The notes under the pieces were generated by a model, which did not search any database, was not told the origin of the DNA, and saw only the letters and a list, made by a program, of their open reading frames with translations. A DNA stretch of 64,000 nt from Rebecca billardiae RCC1528 (lineage: Eukaryota; Haptophyta), in assembly GCA_965240325.2 (NCBI GenBank), contig OZ251228.1, forward strand, positions 2,976,001 to 3,040,000. Direction: 5' to 3'. Shown piece by piece: positions 17,752 to 30,700 of this stretch (its first letter is position 1; each line of letters opens with the position of its first letter). A program made the translations under genes and the position numbers.

Positions 17752-20700
17752 TCATCCGCGGAAGATGAAGTGCAGCGCGCTGAGCGCGCGCACAATCGCC
17801 GTGCCCATCGCGCCGAGCAGCGCGCGATTCGAGCGCGCGACCAGCCGGTTGGCGGCGTGCGCGAGGCTGGGCCCCGCGTGCGCGGCGAGCAGCAGCGCGG
17901 GCTCGTGCACGAGCAGCGCGCCGAGCAGCGCGCCGCCCCACGCGCGCAGCATGGCGCGCGTCTTGGCCTCGCCGAAGAGGCGGCCGTACACGATCACGAG
18001 GGCGCACAGCCCGACGAACGTGCCGAGCATCAGCGCCCACGCGCACGCGGCGTGCGCGCGCAGCCGGCAGCGCTCGCGCTCGGGCGGCGCGTCGTCCTCG
18101 GCGGGCGCGCACGGCCGCGCGCGCGAGCCGCGCCGCCGGCGCGCGCCCTCCTCGCGCCGCGCCGTGTACCAGCGCACGAGCTGCGACTCGACCACGTGGC
18201 CGGCGCGCGGGCCGAGCGCGCCGTCCGGCAGCGGCACGGCGCCGAGCTCGCGCGTGAGGCGGCGCTGCTCGACCGCGGTGAGCGGCTCGCCCAGCTCGGT
18301 CATGAGCACGCCCACCTCGGCCGCGTCGAGCGCGCCGCTGCCCGAGAGGTCGTACATCTTGAAGGCGACGCGCAGCGCGTGCAGCTCGGCGCTGCGCACC
18401 GAGTCGGCGGAGGAGGCGGCGGAGGTGGCGCGGGAGGAGGCGGAGGAGGCGGCGGGGCTCACGCGGCTGCGGTGCGCGCGCCCAGAGCCGGGGTGCGGCG
18501 GGGTGGGCGGCGCACAGCCACAGGCCCAGCGCTCGGGCGCGGGCGCGGCGGCGGCGGCGCGCGCGGCGGCGGCGCTGCCGGGCGGCGGCGGCGCGAGGGG
18601 CGGCAGCGGCGGGCGCGCGCGCGCGCGCGGCGGCGAGGCCGGGCGCGGCGGCGAGGGCGGCGGCGAGTGCGCGCCGCTGCCGCCGCCCGCCGGCGGCGTG
18701 CAGCTGCTCGACGCGAGCGACGGCGGCGTGGCCGACGCGGCGCCGCGCGGCGAGTCGGCCGCCGCCGCGCGCCGCGCCGCCGCCAGCCCGAGCGGCAGGT
18801 CGGCCATCACAGGCGCCACCACCTGGTCCCACCCGCCGCGCCGCGCCGCGCGGTGCGCGGCCGCGCGCAGCTCGCGCCGCGTCGCCGCGCCGAGCGCGCC
18901 GCCGCCGCCGCCGGCCGCGAGCGTGGCGCGGCGCGGCGCGCCGCCGGCCGCGCCGCCCGGCGGCGCGACCGGCGCCGGCGGGTGCGGCGCGCCCGGCGGC
19001 GCGCCCGCGCAGCCCAGCCCGACGCGGCCCGCCGCGCGCGGCAGCTGTGCGTGGGTGGCCGCGCGGCGCGCGGCGCTCGGCCGCGGCGCGAGCGGCGGCG
19101 CCGCGTGCCGCGCGCCGCGCGGCCGCGCGCCGCGCGGCGGCCGCTCGGCCGCGCCGCCGCCCTCCGCGTCCGAGTCGGCGCCGCTCTCGAAGCCGCACGC
19201 GTCGCGCGGCGACGACGCGGCGGACGCGCGCGCCGACGGCGGCGCGCCGCTGCCGCCGCCGCCGCCGCCGCCGCCGCGCGCCTCGGCCGCCTCGAGCGGC
19301 CCGTCGTCGTCGCCGTCGCCCTCGTCCGCGGCGGCGGCGGCGATCGCGGCGGCGCTGATGCGCGCCGAGCCGGTGGCGAGCAGGGTGGGCTGCGCGCGCA
19401 CGACGGTGGCGCCCACCATCGGCAGCTCGGGGCCGCGCGAGCGCGCGCTGTCGGGCGCGAGCCTCGCACTGTACGCGCCGCCGCTGCCCGCGCTCCGCGC
19501 CGAGCGCGCGGAGACGCTGCCGCCGTCGCCGCCGCCGTCCGCGCGCTGACAGCGCTGGCGGCACGGTGCGCCCGAGCCGCGCGGCGCGCGAGAGCGAGCG
19601 CTGCCGTGCGCAGAGCCGAGCGCGGCGGGCGCGGCTGCGCCGAGCTCGGGCGAGGGTGCGGCTGCGGGGCCGAAGAAGTCCGCATCGGTGGCGGCGCCCA
19701 CCGCCTCCGCCTCCGCCTCCGCCTCGGCCTCCGCCTCCGCCTCCGCCTCGGCCTCCGCCTCCGCCACGCCGACGCCGTCGGCGCACGTGCCGTGCGCGCC
19801 GCGCGCGCGCTGGTCGGAGGAGGACGGCGGCTGCGCGCACGCGGCGGCGCACGCGGCGGCGCCCGCGGCGGCGCCCTCCTCGGGCGGCGGCCGTGCGCCG
19901 CCCGCGCCGTCCGCGGCGGCGCGCGGCGGCGTGCGCCCGCTCGCGATCGCGGGCGCCGCCGAGGCTGGGCGCGCGCCGCGCGCGAGCGCGCACGCGCCGG
20001 CGCGGTGCGCGGTGCTGGTGGGCGCCACGCGGTCGAGCGCGCGCGCGCACCCGCGCGCCTCCGCGCTGCGCGGGCGCGACGCGGGCGCGTCGGCGGCGGC
20101 CGCGCGCCACAGCGGCAGCTGCGCCTCCGCCGCGCGCGTCGCCCACAGCGGAGCCGCGGGCGGCGGCGGCGGCGGGTGCGGAGACGACGACGACGCGCGT
20201 GCGGCGGCGGGTGCGGCGGCAGCCGGCGCGGCCGGCGGCGGCGAGCAGGCGGCGGGCGGGCGCGCGCTGAGCGGCGGCGTGCCCGGCGCGCCCGCGGCCG
20301 GCAGGCGCGGGTGCTGCAGCTGCGGCAGCGGCGAGCCGAGCGCGGGCGTGGGCGCGCACGAGGCGGTGGGCGAGGAGAAGGGCGGCGTGGGCACGGCCAC
20401 GCGCAGCACCGGCCGCCGCGCGCCGCCCGCCGCTCCGGCCCCCGCCGCGAGGGCGGCGCGCCACGCGGGCGAGCTCGCGGCCGAGGGCGGGTGGTGCTCT
20501 GCGCACGGCGCCTCGGCGTCCGGCTCGAGCGCGGCGGGCGGCGGCGGGCGGCGGCTCCAGCAGCGCGTGCCGCCGAGGAGCGAGGCGGCGCACTGCAGCA
20601 CCACCGGCGAGCCCAGCCACCCGGACCCGCCTCCGCGCGCGGGCGAGGCGGCCGCCGCGCGCTGCTCGGCGGCGGCGGCGGCGGCGGTGGCGGCCGCGAC

Positions 20701-21705
20701 CGCGTGCGCCGCCGCCTTGGCGCGCGCGTCGCGCTGTGCGCCGAGCTCCGCCTCGGTCGCGCGCTGCGAGAGGAGCGCGTGCAGCCCGACGTACAGCCGG
20801 CGCGCGGGCGCGGCGCGGGCGCGCGCGCCGCACGAGCGCCAGATGGCGTTGAAGGCGGCAAGCGCGGGCCCGGCCAGCAGCGCGCCCACCGCACCGTTCA
20901 CGGCCGCGCGCGCCGCGCCGCCGTGCGCGGGCTCCTGCTCGGGCTGCTCGGGCTGTGGCGCGTACAGCATGCACTCGGCGACCAGCTGCAGCGCGCCCAG
21001 GTTGAAGAGCGTCTGCACGAGCTCGGCGCGGCGCGGGAACGCCTCGGCGGGCGCGAGCAGCAGGCTGAGCGCGCTGTGCCCGTCGGCGAGTGCGAGCGCC
21101 GCGCGCCGCGCCGCGTCCGCCCACGAGCCCTGCTGCCGCCGCCGCCGGTCCGAGCCCGAGTCCCAGCGCACCGACGGGCCGAAGCGCTCGTGCGCGGGCG
21201 CGTAGGGCGAGAGGCCGCCTGGCGAGAACAGGCTGCCGCCCGGCGAGAGCAGCGAGCGCGCGTCGGGCGAGGGCGGCCGGCTGGGCGCCGAGCGGCACCA
21301 CCCGGGCGCCGGCCGCGCAGCCGGCCGCTCAGCCCCAGCCTGAGCCTCAGCCTGATCGAGGCGCGAGGCCTGCAGCGGGGAGCTCGGGCGCACGCGCTCG
21401 CGCGCCCAGCGCATGGAGGCGGAGGGCGCGCGCGCCGGCCGCGCCGGCGGCGTGCGGCTGCGCGGCGGCGCGGGTCGCACGAGAGGCGAGGCGCTGCGTG
21501 CGCTGCGCGCGCTGCTCGGCGGGCGGCCGCGCACCGGGCGCACGGAGCCGACGCGCGGCGCGGGGCCCACGCCCGCACCGCACCCGCACCCGCGGGCGTC
21601 GGCGTCGGCGGCCGCGTCGGCGTCGGCGTCGGGTGCGGGTGCGTACGCGCGGGGCGGCACGGCCGGCGAGTTGTCTCGCGTCGAGGCGGCGGCCGGGCTG
21701 GCCAT

Positions 21706-21738
<33 letters not shown>

Positions 21739-24700
21739 TGCGCAGAGGCTGCCCACGCGCGAGGGGAGCAGCTGCGGGGAGAGACGCACCGCCAACCGCG
21801 GGCCCAACCGCGGGCTGTGGCGCGGGCTGTGGCGCGGGCTGTGGCTCGGGCTGCGCGCGAGGGGCTGCACGCGCGCGTGCGCCCGCCCGCCCGCGCCGTC
21901 GTCCGGGTCGGAGAGCCGCCGCTCGTCGGCGCGCGAGCCGCGGGGCGGCGAGGACGAGGAGAAGGAGGCGCGCGACGTGCGCGGCGCGCCGGCGCGCGCG
22001 GCGCGCGACGCGCGCGCGCTCGCCGCCGCAGAGGCCTGCTCGGCGCGCGACGCGCGCGCGCTCGCCGCGCTCGTCACCGCCGCCGCCGCCGCCGCCGCCG
22101 CGCGCAGCCGGCGGCGGCCGAGCGGCGTCTCCGCCGCCGAGCCGTGCGCGGACGCGCCCGCCCGCCACAGCAGCCGCTCGCGCGCCGCGCCCAGCTTGGA
22201 GACGTGCCCTCCGGTGCCGAGCTCGCGCGCGCGCCACGCGACGTAGCTGCGCCGCGCGTGCGCGTCCGCGAGGCCGGCGAGCAGCAGCGCGAGCGCGTTG
22301 GTGCACGCGAGGAGGTAGACGAGCCGGTACACCGTGCGGTTCTCGCGCTGCCCCTGCGCCGGGCTGAGCAGCACCGCCGCACCCTCCGCCGCGGAGAAGG
22401 TGTTGACGCGCGCCGGGCCCACGGCAGCCACGCCGCCGCCGCCCTCGGCCGCGGGCTGCACCGAGATGGTCGCAAAGTCGGTGAGGTGGTTGCACGCGCA
22501 GTAGAGCAGCGACGGGTCGGGCCCGACGACGGTGGCGCACCCGTCGGTGGACCAGGCGCCCGCGCCCTCGTCCCACCAGTGGCACGCGTCGAGCGCGCCG
22601 CAGCCGGGGCCCGAGTAGGGCGGCTCGCACGCGCACGCGCCCTCCGCGCCGCTCGCGCCGCCGAGCACGCACGCGCCGTGCCCGCCGCACGGCGCGCACT
22701 CGGCGTGCGCGCAGCCGGGCGGCAGCCACTCGGCGCACGTGCCGCTCGGCCCGTACTGCAGCGCCGGCGCGCCCGCGTCCGCGCGCGGCAGTCCGAGCAG
22801 CACAGGCGCGGGCAGGTTGGCGACCGTGAGCGCGGGGCCCGCGCCCGACGCGCCCGCAGCGAAGAGCGAGACGGAGAAGACGCGCGAGGAGAGGCCCGAC
22901 GCGCTGGCGTTGGGCGCGCTGGCGTTGGCGCGCGCCGCGGTGCCGTGCACGTTGCGCGCGATCGAGTAGACCACCAGGTCGACCGCGCCCACATTGCTGC
23001 CGCCCACGTTGCTGCCGCCGAGCAGCTGTGCGGGCAGCGAGACAGAGCCGCCCGCCGCGGCGGAGAGCGTCGTCGCGCCCGCCTCGAGCGCGGCGGCGCT
23101 CGCGCGCGCGGCGGACACCGCCACCTCGACGCCCGCCACGCCCGCCGCCGGCTCGCCCGGCGCCGCGCCCGCGAGCAGCGCGGCGGCGAGCGCGGCCGCG
23201 GCCGCGCTCGCCGCGCCGCCAATCTGCGCCGCCGCCGCCGCCAGCGCCGCCTCCGAGCCGGGCGCGGGCGGCGCGAGCGCGGCGTCCATCGCGCCGAGCA
23301 GCTGCGCGGCGACGCGCTCGGCCACGCCGCTCTGCGCCGCGGCCGCGGCGATCGCGCCCGCCTGCGCCAGCGCGGACGCGCGCGCGGCGCCGTCGAGCGC
23401 GGCCGCGGGCGCGGCGGCGAGCACGGCGGCGAGCGCGCCCGCCGCCTGCTCGCGCGCCGCGGCCGTGTGCGCGCCGTCCGCCGCGACGAGCTCGGCGGAG
23501 AGCGCGAGCAGCTCGCGCGACGCGTCGGCGGCGGCGGGCGCGCTCGCGTTCGCGCCGCCGCCGCCCTCCGCCCCCGCGCCGAGCAGCTCGCCGAGCGCGC
23601 GCACCAGCTGGCGCGCGCCGCCCAAATCGCCCGCCGACTGCGCCGCGCGCGCGGCCGCGAGGCCGTCCGCGTACGAGGGCGAGGCGGCGAAGGCGGGCGC
23701 GGCGGGGTCGGGCGGCGCGACGGCGACGCTCGCCGCGGCGCTCGCGCACGCGCCGCGCGCGTCGCACACCGTCGCCACCACCGAGCCGTTGCCCGGCGGC
23801 AGCGCGACGGCCAGCAGCCACGCCGTGCCGCGCGGCTCGGCGAGCGCCGCGCCCGCGCCCGCGCCCGCGCCGCCGGCGCCGGCGTCGGCCGCGTGCCCAA
23901 ACGCGTAGGAGAGCGGCAGGTCGTCGTCGTCGTCGTCCGCCCAGCCGGGCGCGGAGAGCGCGAACGGCGTGCGCAGCGCCACGCCCGCGCGCGGCTCCAC
24001 TTCCACGCCGCCCCCGTGCGGCGGCCGGTTGAGCGCAAGCACGAGCGTCGCCGCGGCAGAGGCGCCGAGCACGCCCAGCCGCGCGGCCGCGGCCGCGCGC
24101 TCGGCGGTGGCGGGCGCGAGCGTCGCGCTGAGCGTGAGCGCGTAGCGGCCGCCGGGCGCCAGCGCGCCCGAGCGGAAGGCGAGCACCGCGCCGAGCGCGC
24201 CCGTCGTCGTCACGCCCGCCGTGTCCGCCAGCTCGACGCCGCCCTCGGCGTGTGCGTGTGCGTGTGCGGCGTCGGCGTCGGCGTCGGGCCCGCCCAGCGG
24301 CCGCGCGCTCCAGCTGAGGTTGAAGTCGCGCTCGGCCCACGCCCACGCGCCGCCCGGCGCGGCGGGGTCGGGCGTGGCGAGGGCGACGCTCGCGCGCACG
24401 CTCAGCCGATCGCCCGGCAGCGCCCACTGCGCGCTCGGCGCGCGCCCCGCGCCGCTGCGCTGGAACGCGATGGCCGGCAGCGGCAGCTCCGAGCGCGCGA
24501 CGCGCACGAGCGCGCGCGCCACGGCGGGCGCGCGCGCGGCGGCCGGGTGCGCCGCGCCCGCCGCGCGCGTGACGGTGAGCTCGAGCGCGTACTCGCCCAC
24601 GCCCAGCGCGCCCGCCGGCACGGCCAGCGCCGCGGCCGACGTGTTGAGCGCCTCGCCCAGCGCGCCCGACGCCGGCAGCTCCCACTCGGAGCCGTCCGAG

Positions 24701-27700
24701 CCGAGCGCGAGCGCGCGCCACGCGTACCGCAGCGGCGGCGGGGCGGCACCGTCGGCGTGTGGCTCGTTCGGGTCGGTCGAGGCGGAGCCGTCCACGACGA
24801 ACGGCTCGCAGCCGGGCAGCACGGCACCGCCGCCGCCCGCTGACGACGCGTTGGCCGCGCCGCCCGCGCCCAGCAGCGGCGTGGCCGCGCTCGCGCGCAC
24901 CTCGACGGCGGTGGCGCCGAGCACGGCGCGCAGCGGCTCCGGGCGCACGAGCAGCCGCACGCGCGCCGTGCTCGACGCGCCATCCGCCGCCGCCGCCTCC
25001 CACGCGCGCACCTCGAGCTCGTACGCAAAGCCGGCGCTGAGCGCGTGCGGGCGCAGCAGCAGCGACGCGCGCTCGCCCGCCGCGCCGTCCAGCTCGGGCG
25101 CGCGCGCGCCGAGCGACGCGGCGCCCTCCGCGCCGAGGAGCCGCGTGCCGTTGGGCGGCGCACGTCCGTCGTCACCGAGGGGCGCCACGCCGACGAGGCG
25201 CCACGAGAAGGACAGCGCGGCGCCCGACGCCGCGCCGCACGGCGCTGCGACCGCGCTGGCGACCAGCAGCTGCGCAGAGCCCGCGCGCGCCACGCGCTCC
25301 GCCGGGCCGGCGACGACGAGGCTGGGCGCGCGCGCGGCCGGGCGGCGCACGACGTGGTGCACGGGCGCAGACACGAGGCCGAGGACGGAGGAGCGAACGC
25401 GCAGCGCGACGGTGAAGTCGCCCGCGCCGGGCAGCGGCGCCGCGCCGCCCGCGCCGAGCGTGAGCGTGGGCGTGCGCGGCGGCAGCGCCGCGAGCGCCGC
25501 GTTCGCCGCCTCGGCCGCGCCGCCGTCCTCCGAGGCGGGCGGCACCAGCCGCCACTCAAAGTCGAGCGGCACGACGCCGCCGCCGCTCGAGCCGCTGCCG
25601 TCGAGCGTGAGCGACGCCGCGCCGTCGGCCTCTGCGCCTAGGTCGCACGCAGCGAGCTGCGCCGGCCCCGACAGCGCGGCGACGGGCGCGGCACAGGCGG
25701 AGGCGGGTGCGCCGCCGCCGGCCTCTGCGCCGAGCTCACACGGCGCGTCCGCGTCGATGGCGACGGCCGCGGCGGGCGCGAGCAGCGACGGCTCGGCGCA
25801 CGGCGCGGGCGCGCACGCGGCGGGCGCGAGCACGCCGCCGCGCACGCCGATGCGCGCGCCCGGCCGCGCGAGCGTGCCGCTGCCGAGCTGCGCGACGAGC
25901 GTCGAGTCGTCCGCCCAGTAGCAGCGCGGCGCGGGCGCGGCCGCCACCGCCGGCCCGCGCAGCAGCGCGACCGTGTCGTCGTCGAGCACCGCCTCGCACG
26001 GCGCGAGCGCCGAGCCCATGCGCGCGCGGTCGGTCGGCTGCCGCCCAAACCACACGCGCACGACGCGCAGCGCGCCGTCGAACGCCGCGCCGAGCGGCTC
26101 GGGCGCGTGCAGCCCGGTAAACTCGAACCACGCGCCGCCCTCGGCGCCGCCCTCGGCGCCGCCGGGCGCGGGCTCGTACTGCGCGCCGCCGTTGAGCGAG
26201 ACGCGCACCGCCGCGCGCCCCTCCGCCGACGGCGGCGTGCGCACGCGCGCGTGCGTGCCGTTGGCCCACTCGGCCGGCACGGCGGCGCCGCCGGCGCCGA
26301 AGGCAAACGCCAGCGCGAGGCCCTCGCCCGCGTCGAGGCCCGCGCCCACCACCGTGACCACCGTGCCGCCGCGCGCGGGGCCCGAGCGCGGCGCGAGCGC
26401 GCGCACGGCCGCCGCGCCGTCCGCGTACGCCGTGAAGGGCGCGCCCGAGCGGCTCGTCGTGTTCGCGCGGCCGGCGCCGAGCGAGAGCTCGAGCGCGAGC
26501 GGCAGCGGCGGCGCGGAGGGCGCGAGCGGCAGCGGCGGCAGCTCGCACGCCGCGCGCGCCGTGCCGTCGTCGAGCGGCGAGAGCAGCGCCGCTGGCGCCG
26601 CGCAGCCGCCGCCGAGCGCGGGCAGCACGCAGCACAGCTCGCCCGCGCCGTACTGCGCAAAGCCAACGCCCTCGAGCGTCACCACCGTGCCGCCGCGCGC
26701 CGGGCCGGCCGACGGGCGCAGCGCGCTCACGACGAGCGCGGCCGCGTCGTACAGCTCGAAGCGCAGCCCGTCGCCGAACAGCGTGCGCACGGCGTGCGCG
26801 CCGCCGCCCAGCCGCAGCTCGGCCAAGTACGACGCCGCGGGCGCGGACGCCGGCAGCAGGCAGCGCGCCCTGCGGCCGTCCGCGCCGAGCGCCGCGTCGA
26901 CGGCGATGGGCGCGGCGGGCGCCTGCGGCGTGAAGACGCACACGCCGCCGCCGCCCACGCCGACCAGCCCCACGCCGCGGAAGGTGATCTCGTGCGACAC
27001 GTCGGCCGCGCCAGGCGCGCCGACCGGCGCGCCGAGCGGCTGTAGCCCGTCGAGCTGCGCGCGAGCGAGCGAGGGCGGCGGCGGCGGCGGCGGCGGGCTC
27101 GGCGGCGGCGAGGGCGGCGATGAGGGCGGAGGGCGCAGTGGGGGCGACGGCGGCACGCTGGGCGGCGGCTGCGTGGGCGGCTGCGACGGCGGTAGTGAGG
27201 GCGGCTGCGACGGCGGCTGCGAGGGCGGCTGCGACGGCGGTGGTGACGGCGGCTGCGACGGCGGCAGCGAGGGCGGCTGCGAGGGCGGTAGTGACGGCGG
27301 CTGCGACGGCGGCTGCGAGGGCGGCTGCGAGGGCGGTAGTGACGGCGGCTGCGTGGGCGGCTGCGACGGCGGCTGCGACGGCGGTAGTGACGGCGGCTGC
27401 GACGGCGGCTGCGAGGGCGGCTGCGAGGGCGGCTGCGACGGCGGTAGTGACGGCGGCTGCGACGGCGGCTGCGACGGCGGCTGCGAGGGCGGCTGCGAGG
27501 GCGGTGGTGACGGCGGCTGCAAGGGCGGCTGCGACGGCGGCTGCAACGGCGGTAGGGACGGTGGCGGGCTCGGTAGCGGCGGCGCCGGTGGCGGCGATGG
27601 AGGCGGGCTCGGCGGCGGGCTCGGTGGCGGCGGCGCAGGTGGCGGCGAAGGAGGCGGGATAGGCGGCGGGCTCGGTGGCGGCGGCGCAGGTGGCGGCGAA

Positions 27701-30700
27701 GGAGGCGGGCTCGGCGGCGGGCTCGGTGGCGGCGGCGCAGGTGGCGGCGACGGAGGCGGGCTCGGCGGCGGGCTCGGTGGCGGCGGCGCCGGTGGCGGCG
27801 AAGGAGGCGGGCTCGGCGGCGGGCTCGGTGGCGGCGGCGCAGGTGGCGGGCTGGGAGGCGGGCTGGGCGGCGGGCTCGGAGGCGGCGGCGCAGGTGGCGG
27901 CGATGGAGGCGGGCTGGGCGGCGGGCTCGGTGGCGGCGGCGCCGGTGGCGGCGAAGGAGGCGGGCTCGGCGGCGGGCTCGGTGGCGGCGGCGCAGGTGGC
28001 GGCGAAGGAGGCGGGCTCGGCGGCGGGCTCGGTGGCGGCGGCGCCGGTGGCGGGCTGGGAGGCGGGCTCGGCGGCGGGCTCGGTGGCGGCGGCGCCGGTG
28101 GCGGCGAAGGAGGCGGGCTCGGCGGCGGGCTCGGTGGCGGCGGCGCCGGTGGCGGCGAAGGAGGCGGGCTGGGCGGCGGGCTCGGTGGCGGCGGCGCCGG
28201 TGGCGGCGAAGGAGGCGGGCTCGGCGGCGGGCTCGGTGGCGGCGGCGCAGGTGGCGGCGAAGGAGGCGGGCTCGGCGGCGGGCTCGGTGGCGGCGGCGCC
28301 GGTGGCGGCGAAGGAGGCGGGCTCGGCGGCGGGCTCGGTGGCGGCGGCGCAGGTGGCGGCGAAGGAGGCGGGCTCGGCGGCGGGCTCGGTGGCGGCGGCG
28401 CAGGTGGCGGCGACGGAGGCGGGCTCGGCGGCGGGCTCGGTGGCGGCGGCGCAGGTGGCGGCGACGGAGGCGGGCTCGGCGGCGGGCTCGGTGGCGGCGG
28501 CGCAGGTGGCGGCGAAGGAGGCGGGCTCGGCGGCGGGCTCGGTGGCGGCGGCGCAGGTGGCGGCGAAGGAGGCGGGCTGGGCGGCGGGCTCGGTGGCGGC
28601 GGCGCCGGTGGCGGCGAAGGAGGCGGGCTCGGCGGCGGGCTCGGTGGCGGCGGCGCAGGTGGCGGCGAAGGAGGCGGGCTCGGCGGCGGGCTCGGTGGCG
28701 GCGGCGCCGGTGGCGGGCTGGGAGGCGGGCTCGGCGGCGGGCTCGGTGGCGGCGGCGCAGGTGGCGGCGAAGGAGGCGGGCTCGGCGGCGGGCTCGGTGG
28801 CGGCGGCGCCGGTGGCGGGCTGGGAGGCGGGCTCGGCGGCGGGCTCGGTGGCGGCGGCGCCGGTGGCGGCGAAGGAGGCGGGCTGGGCGGCGGGCTCGGT
28901 GGCGGCGGCGCAGGTGGCGGCGATGGAGGCGGGCTGGGCGGCGGGCTCGGTGGCGGCGGCGCAGGTGGCGGCGAAGGAGGCGGGCTCGGCGGCGGGCTCG
29001 GTGGCGGCGGCGCAGGTGGCGGCGAAGGAGGCGGGCTCGGCGGCGGGCTCGGTGGCGGCGGCGCCGGTGGCGGGCTGGGAGGCGGGCTCGGCGGCGGGCT
29101 CGGTGGCGGCGGCGCCGGTGGCGGCGAAGGAGGCGGGCTCGGCGGCGGGCTCGGTGGCGGCGGCGCCGGTGGCGGCGAAGGAGGCGGGCTCGGCGGCGGG
29201 CTCGGTGGCGGCGGCGCCGGTGGCGGCGAAGGAGGCGGGCTCGGCGGCGGGCTCGGTGGCGGCGGCGCCGGTGGCGGCGAAGGAGGCGGGCTGGGCGGCG
29301 GGCTTGGTGGCGGCGGCGCAGGTGGCAGCGATGGAGGCGGGCTGGGCGGCGGGCTCGGTGGCGGCGGCGCAGGTGGCGGCGAAGGAGGCGGGCTCGGCGG
29401 CGGGCTCGGTGGCGGCGGCGCCGGTGGCGGCGAAGGAGGCGGGCTCGGCGGCGGGCTCGGTGGCGGCGGCGCCGGTGGCGGCGAAGGAGGCGGGCTGGGC
29501 GGCGGGCTTGGTGGCGGCGGCGCAGGTGGCGGCGAAGGAGGCGGGCTCGGCGGCGGGCTCGGTGGCGGCGGCGCAGGTGGCGGCGAAGGAGGCGGGCTCG
29601 GCGGCGGGCTCGGTGGCGGCGGCGCCGGTGGCGGCGAAGGAGGCGGGCTGGGCGGCGGGCTCGGTGGCGGCGGCGCAGGTGGCGGCGAAGGAGGCGGGCT
29701 CGGCGGCGGGCTCGGTGGCGGCGGCGCCCGTGGCGGGCTGGGAGGCGGGCTCGGCGGCGGGCTCGGTGGCGGCGGCGCAGGTGGCGGCGAAGGAGGCGGG
29801 CTGGGCGGCGGGCTCGGTGGCGGCGGCGCAGGTGGCGGCGACGGAGGCGGGCTCGGCGGCGGGCTCGGTGGCGGCGGCGCAGGTGGCGGCGAAGGAGGCG
29901 GGCTCGGCGGCGAGCTCGGTGGCGGCGGCGCCGGTGGCGGCGAAGGAGGCGGGCTCGGCGGCGGGCTCGGTGGCGGCGGCGCCGGTGGCGGCGAAGGAGG
30001 CGGGCTGGGCGGCGGGCTTGGTGGCGGCGGCGCAGGTGGCGGCGAAGGAGGCGGGCTCGGCGGCGGGCTCGGTGGCGGCGGCGCCGGTGGCGGCGAAGGA
30101 GGCGGGCTCGGCGGCGGGCTCGGTGGCGGCGGCGCCGGTGGCGGCGAAGGAGGCGGGCTGGGCGGCGGGCTCGGTGGCGGCGGCGCAGGTGGCGGCGAAG
30201 GAGGCGGGCTCGGCGGCGGGCTCGGTGGCGGCGGCGCCGGTGGCGGGCTGGGAGGCGGGCTCGGCGGCGGGCTCGGTGGCGGTGGCGCAGGTGGCGGCGA
30301 AGGAGGCGGGCTGGGCGGCGGGCTCGGTGGCGGCGGCGCAGGTGGCGGCGACGGAGGCGGGCTCGGCGGCGGGCTCGGTGGCGGCGGCGCAGGTGGCGGC
30401 GACGGAGGCGGGCTCGGCGGCAGGCTTGGTGGCGGCGGCGCAGGTGGCGGCGAAGGAGGCGGGCTCGGCGGCGGGCTCGGTGGCGGCGGCGCAGGCGGCG
30501 GCGAAGGAGGCGGGCTGGGCGGCGGGCTCGGTGGCGGCGGCGCCGGTGGCGGGCTCGGAGGCGGGCTCGGCGGCGGGCTCGGTGGCGGCGGCGCAGGTGG
30601 CGGGCTGGGAGGCGGGCTCGGCGGCGGGCTCGGTGGCGGCGGCGCAGGTGGCGGCGAAGGAGGCGGGCTCGGCGGCGGGCTCGGTGGCGGCGGCGCAGGT

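Noticed and set aside
17400-17795. Possible continuation of the polycystin channel spans past the stop at 17752
   Set aside because: Minus-strand frames beyond 17752 are polar and lack membrane spans, so no simple frameshift restores the missing part.
17686-24843. A 2,385-codon plus-strand frame
   Set aside because: Arg/Ala-rich with no domains; antisense of the ectodomain and cytoplasmic part of the giant protein.
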